Source of the DNA: Carya illinoinensis
Taxonomy: Eukaryota; Streptophyta; Magnoliopsida; Fagales; Juglandaceae
Assembly: GCF_018687715.1 (NCBI RefSeq)
Contig: NC_056758.1
Location: 25,021,001 to 25,085,000, forward strand
Reading direction: 5' to 3'
Length of the DNA stretch: 64,000 nt
The translations under genes were made by a program, and so were the position numbers. A model generated the notes under the pieces. The model saw nothing but the letters and a program-made list of their open reading frames with translations, made no database searches and had not been told where the DNA came from. Of the stretch, positions 58,217 to 64,000 are shown piece after piece (within the stretch, counting starts at the first letter, position 1; each line of letters opens with the position of its first letter).

Positions 58217-58383
58217 CGTTTAGATAGTGATGTGATCTCAGATATTTTATTAATAGTAACAAAAAATATTAAAAAGTAATGATAAAAGATTGAATAGTAG
58301 TAAATAGTCATACAAAATAATAAAAATATGTGAAAAATAATGATAAAATAATAAATAGTAGTAGAACACTCCACTATCCAAAC
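58217..58383. mobile_element. 167-bp MITE with TAG target duplications
   Basis: The ends cgtttagatagtg and cactatccaaac are inverted repeats with one mismatch, and TAG flanks both sides (58214-58216, 58384-58386). The interior holds repeated 'aatagtagtaaatagt' words. A 3-bp duplication fits a PIF/Harbinger-type (Tourist-like) MITE, although TAG differs from the usual TWA. Confidence 0.6.
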
Positions 58384-59636
58384 TAGTCTTAAAATATTAT
58401 ATCGAAAACAAAAATTCTATAAGCAATCATTTTTACGTATTCCTTGCACATTTCATTAATGTGAAAAATATTAAAATGATTGCATACTGAGTTTTTGTAT
58501 AAAATAATTATTTTAACCGATCATATCAATAGAGTGTGTAAAGAGTATTAAAAAATAATTGTACGTAACATAACTCAAAAATCATCTGTAAAGTCATGTT
58601 TGCCCACACATTCCAGTACTCAAATTTTCAAAAATTACATTTTTTTTTTATAATGTAAATGTTGAAAAAAAAAGGTTAAACTCTGTAAACCAGATGTCAC
58701 GTTATCATCTTTCATCATATACAACACAAAATCTATATCATGCATGTTCCATTTGTAAACAAATTGTCCAAAAAAGATTATTTTTTAAAAAATTGGGAGC
58801 ATCCACAGCATCAATCTTGGAGCAATAATATCTCTAGTCTTTTTGTTCATGGTCCCCATTAACACAGATTCTTCTTCTGTTTACTTTATTATTATAACTT
58901 TAAATTATAAGAAACCCCAAATACTTATAATTAGGATGATTTTGGTGGGCATATGATTTGATTTTAGAAAGGAAATGTAGGTTTGATTTTTTGTTGTTAT
59001 TGGTGGAGAAAAGAAAATTATACTCCAATTACTTTATTTCATCTTTCCAATTTGGAAAAGTGAGATGAAAGGACTTCATGTGCTCAGTTGGTCTGAAAAA
59101 GAAATGTAATTAGTTTGGACTCTTCTGGTGAGAAAGACATTTGAAAATTGAATTATGGAAGATGGGATAAGAATCTTTAAGAAAATATTTGGATTGTTTG
59201 GAAGAATGCATTATATAAATCAATAATTACTTGGGGAAGTTAGTTCTGCAACCAGCAGCCTTCCACTTTGGCAGCTAGGAAGTTTTGATTGTTAGTTGAC
59301 TACAATGAACATGAGAGAGAGAGAGAGAGAGAGTGAGAGAGAGAGAGAGAGAGGGATCCATAGTCTTTGTGAGGGCCATGCCACAGCACCAGATGCAAAT
59401 GCCTCCCTTTGCACGGGAATTAACCCATCTTACCAGCTTGGTGGATGGGGTGAGTTTCGCCTAGTAGGAGAGGGAGCTCCACACTTTTTGTAAGGGAATT
59501 TACTTTTAAGAGGAGTGGATATTGTTGGCCAGCCCGTGACAGGACGGCATAGCATGGCAAACAACAGCCTTAGCTCTGGGTGGGTCCACCTCAAGAGGGG
59601 CGCAGACGTTTTGATCAGTAAAAAGGAGAAAATATA
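58384..59636. other. non-coding DNA
   Basis: No gene supported. A (GA)n tract is at 59312-59353. The small frame at 59296-59493 is mostly this tract. Confidence 0.5.
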
Positions 59637-59803
59637 GTTACAAACATAATTGTATAATTGTGTACTAATCTATGCACCAATGTAATGTGATTGGGTAAAA
59701 AGTAAATTTTATTGAAAATAGTGTTAATTTAAATTTTAAATATAAATAAATCAGTATTGATAGATAGATTAATGCGTAACTGTTATTATATGTAACAAAA
59801 CTC
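59637..59803 (+). mobile_element. MITE family A, copy 3
   Basis: The best-preserved copy: 'tgtactaatctatgcaccaatgtaatgtgattgg' near the left, 'gtattgatagatagattaatgcg' near the right, and 'tatatgtaacaaaactc' at the end. The two ends read as imperfect inverted repeats (gtactaatct against gcattaatct on the other strand). The other copies are at 27480-27642 and 28109-28260. Confidence 0.65.
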
Positions 59804-60609
59804 CATTAAAAATCCCCACACGAAATCCACCCCTTTCGAGATGACTCTCTGCAGAGCAAGATACGGAGCTCTGCACCCTTTCTGGGTAAATCCACCTCCA
59901 GAGGCCTTGCCCTCTAATTTAAGGCCAATACGCAGGCCCCCCCCTATGGCACGTGGGGAGAAGGTATGCGGAGGGGATCTTTAATCCCTTTTCCTTCTTT
60001 TTTTTTTTTTTGTTTGAATCCTTAAAAGTCATGAGAGTTGAGGTGACTTCTAAGTTTTGATGGTAGCACATGGTGAAGCTTGTCACCTGTTTCTCTTCCT
60101 TGCAAGCTAAAACTCAACGGCATTGAGTATACTGTAGGCCACAGTTATCCCATGACCCATACGTAAAAATTATGGGTAAAAGCAGGCCCCCCAACTTTAC
60201 AGTTCACACTCATGAGTCCATGACCATCGACCGACCCCATCAACAACTTCTCTGCAAAACCCTTTGCTTTTTGTTTCTTTTCTTTTTCAAGTGGTAGTGG
60301 ATGTTAAAACTTAATCAATCAGGAAGAGTACTGTTTTATTATTTGAACCTATGATTTAGATTTGTAATGTACGTGCACAGGCCACAGACTTTCTTAGATT
60401 GGTCGCATAGAAGATCTTGGGCTTAATCATCAGGAGATTGATCATTAGGGTTTAGGAAATGATTTTTTTTTTTTTTTTTTTTTACAAGATGACATTATTA
60501 CAAGATTAAGCAAGAAAAACTATAAGAACTAACCAGGAAAATCAACCACCTACCAGCAAGAGGGAGGTTCTTTCATTGACCAAACTGGGGCATATATGAG
60601 TAAGCTAAG
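59804..60609. other. non-coding DNA
   Basis: No gene seen. A poly-T lies at 60461-60483. Confidence 0.45.
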
Positions 60610-60868
60610 TCCATTTATATAAAACTAGTTAAAAACTAGTTGAAGTGGATTGAAACGGAATAAATGGGTCATGTCCAAGTTAATGGAATAAAAGTTCATT
60701 TCTTTTTCAAGTCGTTTCGTATTACTTGTCATTTATATAGGTCATGTTAAAGTTTTAAGGATATGACTTTGTTAATAATGAGTCATGTTCAAATTGACTC
60801 ATATAATATAATATTCATGATTTAATATGATACAAATACGATCTGTAGACACGAATTGTCACCCCTAG
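60610..60868. repeat. possible decayed MITE ('cacgaattgtcacccct' end)
   Basis: Repeated 'gtcatgttcaaa/gggtcatgtccaag/ggtcatgtta' words lead to 'gacacgaattgtcacccctag', a right end that I recall from common eudicot MITEs with 'aggggtgtcaatt' termini. The left terminus is not recognisable. Confidence 0.4.
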
Positions 60869-61465
60869 ACTATAGTAAGTAACTTTCAAAAGTGGTCACA
60901 TCTCTGTTTGAGTAAAAATAAAATTATCATAAATTTTGTCAACTTTAATCACATAAACTAATCTGGTATATTTAAAGTGATTTTTCATTAAGTAATTGAT
61001 ATAAGAATTCACTTATACCGCATCATATTATTTGACATGATTAAAGACAATAAGTTTAAAAAAAGTGAAGAATAATATCATAATGATTAATAAAGAAAAT
61101 AGCCAGTCAACTCTAATATAATGATAGTTCATGGTTAATTTATTTTGTTTCAAGAAATAGGAATGTTTAGCTTTATTTATTCTAGTTATTTAGTTTATTG
61201 CTTTATTTTTTTAGTTTATTGTATAGGTTGGTTATTTTATTAAGTTGTTTTTTATGCTTGGGATTGTTTTTTTTAAATATGTGTAAGTTTCAAGTGTCAT
61301 GCTTGTTACTATAGTATTCCTTCGTCATAAGTAAGAACAATCAACAGAATTAGGATACTGTCACATTCTAAACAAATATATATATATATATATAAGATAA
61401 TATTATATAAAAAACCGTGCATTACGGACTTTCAAGAATTATAATGTGTATATTATGTTTTATGT
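60869..61465. other. non-coding AT-rich DNA
   Basis: No gene or clear repeat boundary was found. Confidence 0.4.
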
Positions 61466-61730
61466 TGTTAAGATATAAAATAAATAATAAAATCTACTCA
61501 TTCTCGTTAGTTTAAGTTTACAAAATAAGTAATGATTTTATAGTAGAAGTTCTGAATTCGAATCTCGACTCTATATTTTATTCTATTTAATTCAATATTT
61601 TATATATTGGACCATTCATTAAAAGAGAGTCTGCTCTATACGAGAAAAATATAATGTTAAGATATAAAATAAATAATAATATTTAGCTACTCTCATCATT
61701 TTAAACTTTTAAAATAAATAATAATTTCAA
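61466..61730 (+). mobile_element. TRIM-like miniature LTR element
   Basis: Two direct repeats of about 75 bp (61466-61541 and 61655-61730) both begin TGTTAAGATATAAAATAAAT. The internal part reads 'tagtagaagttctgaattcgaatctcgactc', a decayed counterpart of the tRNA-Met primer site and downstream phrase typical of TRIMs. Before the second repeat is 'agagagtctgctctatacgag', a common TRIM internal end. No coding capacity. Confidence 0.6.
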
Positions 61731-61735
61731 ATATC

Positions 61736-62074
61736 TTATGTGTAGTCGTCAAAGAAGGAGAAGGAAGAAGGGCTCCTCGACAATTGTGGTGGAGTGATCC
61801 GACTGCAAAGGACTTTGTTCACACAAGGGTTAGAAGGAAGTAATGCCTCGAGGAGGCCTTCTTCATGATAGTGCATGTTTATCTTGAATTCATGCAGGGC
61901 AGCTTTTTTCAAAGCTACCAGCTTTAACGCAAACAGGTAATCAACTCCAGCGTGTGCAGAAGAACGTTCTCTGACATGATTGCTCCTTAATTCAAATAAC
62001 AAAGAGTAGTTTCCTCTTTGGCAGCTCTCAAAAGCCTCACAAAATAAAATATTATTTGGGGGAAAAACTATCAC
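61736..62074 (-). pseudogene. unidentified coding fragment, 112 codons
   Basis: Unlike nearby frames, this one has balanced composition and looks protein-like: FESCQRGNYSLLFELRSNHV, AHAGVDYLFALKLVALKKAA, HYHEEGLLEALLPSNP, ITPPQLSRSPSSFSFFDDYT. I do not recognise the family. The first ten codons read into an A/T-rich run and are probably not part of the ancestral protein; a splice acceptor or break may lie near 62040. It sits directly beside the TRIM-like element. It may be the last exon of a gene lost upstream, or a captured gene piece. Confidence 0.4.
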
Positions 62075-64000
62075 TCTTTTTCTTCTTTTTTTTTTCCTTT
62101 TTTTTCAATAAAAATGTTTTTCAATTTTATAATCATTGCATATATGTTTGAGGAATGATTATCAATATTCATTGCAAATTATATATTGATAATTTGAGAG
62201 ACGGATTGTCTATTTTTCCAAATATTAAATATGTAATTACAAAATATCATGTCTATTTTTTTGGTTGACATTACTCTTATGTCAATTGATCTTCTTTCTG
62301 GCCATCCACCTCCCAATACGAGAATTTTGTAATAAAAAATAAGTTGAGAAAAAGATTTCATTATATATAATTTATTATTAAAAAAAAAAAAAAGTCTATA
62401 TGCACACACCCAATACGTCGCTTATGTGAAAATTGATGCCTTCCAAGCATACGAAAAAAATTATTGTTTAAATTTATTGTTAATAATTATAATGGTTATG
62501 ATCATTATATTAAATGATGAGTTTACATGCAAGCTTATAAGTAGCAAAATTCTTAATTATATATTAAAAAATGCTATTATTTCCGTTGGTAGCTCCTGTT
62601 GGAGACTATTCATGTAAGTCCAGTTATGTTTTAAAAAAATTTAAAATTATAATAATATTTTTTTTAAAATGATTTTTTTTCCTTTTTACTTTCATTTATT
62701 AATAGAACTGCACACGTAGTCTCAAATTCAAAATTGTAAATAAAATTTATCTAAAATAATACATATAAAAAAAAAAACATACAAAAGTTATTAACGAGAA
62801 CCCTAGCAGGAGCTCCCATTGGTGGCCGTAGAGCCACCCTTATAGATTTGGATCCATGAGAAGTATTTTATCATAATATTATCCATAATCAATCATTAAT
62901 TATGTGCTCCATTTTTGTTTGCCCCACCTATAAATATATTTAAATGGTTTCTCTATATATTTTTTGTTTTAATATCTTTCCAAAAATATAGGTACTTCAT
63001 GGAATGTTAAGTGGCAACTCCTTCAAGCCATCAGCTAGTTTCCTTATCTTAAATCTTCTCTGCCAAAAAAGCAAAAAGTAGAAATTAATCATAGTCATAG
63101 TCCTGAGAAACACTCATGAAATGACGGACTAAAGCAACAGAAAACCGTTTGTTCTTGGGAGCTTCTGCAAGACTCAAGAAGACAAATGTAGCTAGCCATA
63201 TTATATAAATATCCATGCACAAAAATTGTCACCTCTTAAACCTACACGACGTACAGCAATTAATCACTTTGCATCTTTTTTACTCCGTCCCTTAGTTCTA
63301 ACTGCTATCGAGGAAAGGACACCATTAACAATGGTAATGGGCCCTGATCATCATTCCAAATCTAATCCTTTCTTAATTTCTTCATATATATATATATATA
63401 TATAGTCAAATTTAGATACAATCATGTCTTATACAAATGTCACGTATTTTTTTTTAAAAAAAATAGAATTTACTATCAAAAATTTAATTTTTTTTTATAT
63501 AAATCATATTTTTATTTATTTTTTTAAAATATATATATATATATGTGATAGTTGTAAATTCAAAAACATCAAATCTCGTAAAAGGGAATGGAGTTAGCCA
63601 GGACATGGCATGTCGTACGTACTCAGCATTATTGAAGAATCTTTAAAAAAGCTAGCTCATATCCCACGTACGTACAGTCTGCAAAATGCTGTTAGGTTAA
63701 AGTGTGAGCAAGTGTAATTAAGGACAACCAAATGGTCCACTCCCCCAACATCATCAATTTGCAGTTCTTTATACGCCTCTTCAGTTTTTCAGAAAAGTTT
63801 GATTCTTACTTGTCACCTTTCGTCTTTAATTTTGTTCTTTGGGTTTCATATTCTTATAAATTGAGAATTTGGTTTTAATTTTTGCAATCATTCCCTTTTC
63901 ATAAATATTTTTTATATCACAAAAATATTAGAAAAAAATAGATCATAAATACACAATATTTTTCATAAAGTTTTACACAACTATGTTTTAAAATGTTAAA
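62075..64000. other. non-coding AT-rich DNA to the window end
   Basis: No gene is supported. Poly-T/A runs at 62083-62106 and 62380-62394 and AT runs at 63386-63404 and 63531-63544 are the only clear features. Confidence 0.5.

Overview
The window is nuclear DNA from a seed plant, most likely a woody eudicot. It is AT-rich, has introns, and is crowded with plant-type transposons: Athila and chromovirus Ty3/gypsy, Ty1/copia, plant L1 LINEs, CACTA, Helitron, MITE and TRIM. Two host genes belong to plant families. The style of the small MITEs would fit Fagales (perhaps Juglandaceae), but that is inference. I see no bacterial, organellar or rRNA/tRNA genes and no CRISPR array.

Left third (1-26 kb), a transposon graveyard on both strands. 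A LINE RNase H fragment (about 110-690) is followed by non-coding repetitive DNA. That DNA is split by a 9.4 kb Athila-type retrotransposon (2665-12059, minus strand) with both LTRs, a tRNA-Asp-type primer site, a near-perfect 5-bp target duplication and a broken gag-pol. Next come a second LINE fragment (14165-16256), a CACTA transposase scrap (about 16320-16530), and a chromovirus pol remnant (18966-25750) cut in two by an RT-deleted LINE (20225-24545).

Middle (26-35 kb): a 633-bp hAT-like MITE, two copies of a second MITE family (third copy at 59.6 kb), a truncated copia element keeping its primer site and an open gag frame, a possible SINE, and a diverged repeat pair.

Host genes (35-54 kb). 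(1) A two-exon ALP1-like gene on the plus strand (35495-35645 and 41974-43028, 401 codons) is a PIF/Harbinger transposase-derived protein that has lost two of three catalytic residues. Its single 6.3-kb intron holds an antisense 5.1-kb L1 LINE with a 14-bp target duplication and an antisense processed pseudogene of histone H2A.Z. (2) A NETWORKED1 (NET1) actin-membrane linker gene on the minus strand (three coding exons, 53039-43851, 2241 codons) carries a sixfold tandem expansion of an 81-residue coiled-coil unit. The two genes converge tail to tail about 0.8 kb apart.

Right third (54-64 kb): mostly non-coding. A complete-looking 965-bp non-autonomous Helitron, a copia-type LTR remnant, a 167-bp MITE with 3-bp TAG duplications, a TRIM-like element, and one unidentified coding fragment at 61736-62074.

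The host genes do not form a pathway. I found no wholly new multi-gene system. The most interesting signals are the layered insertions in the ALP1-like intron, the in-frame repeat expansion in NET1, and the small DNA-transposon families. All splice sites were chosen by eye from consensus, phase and family resemblance.
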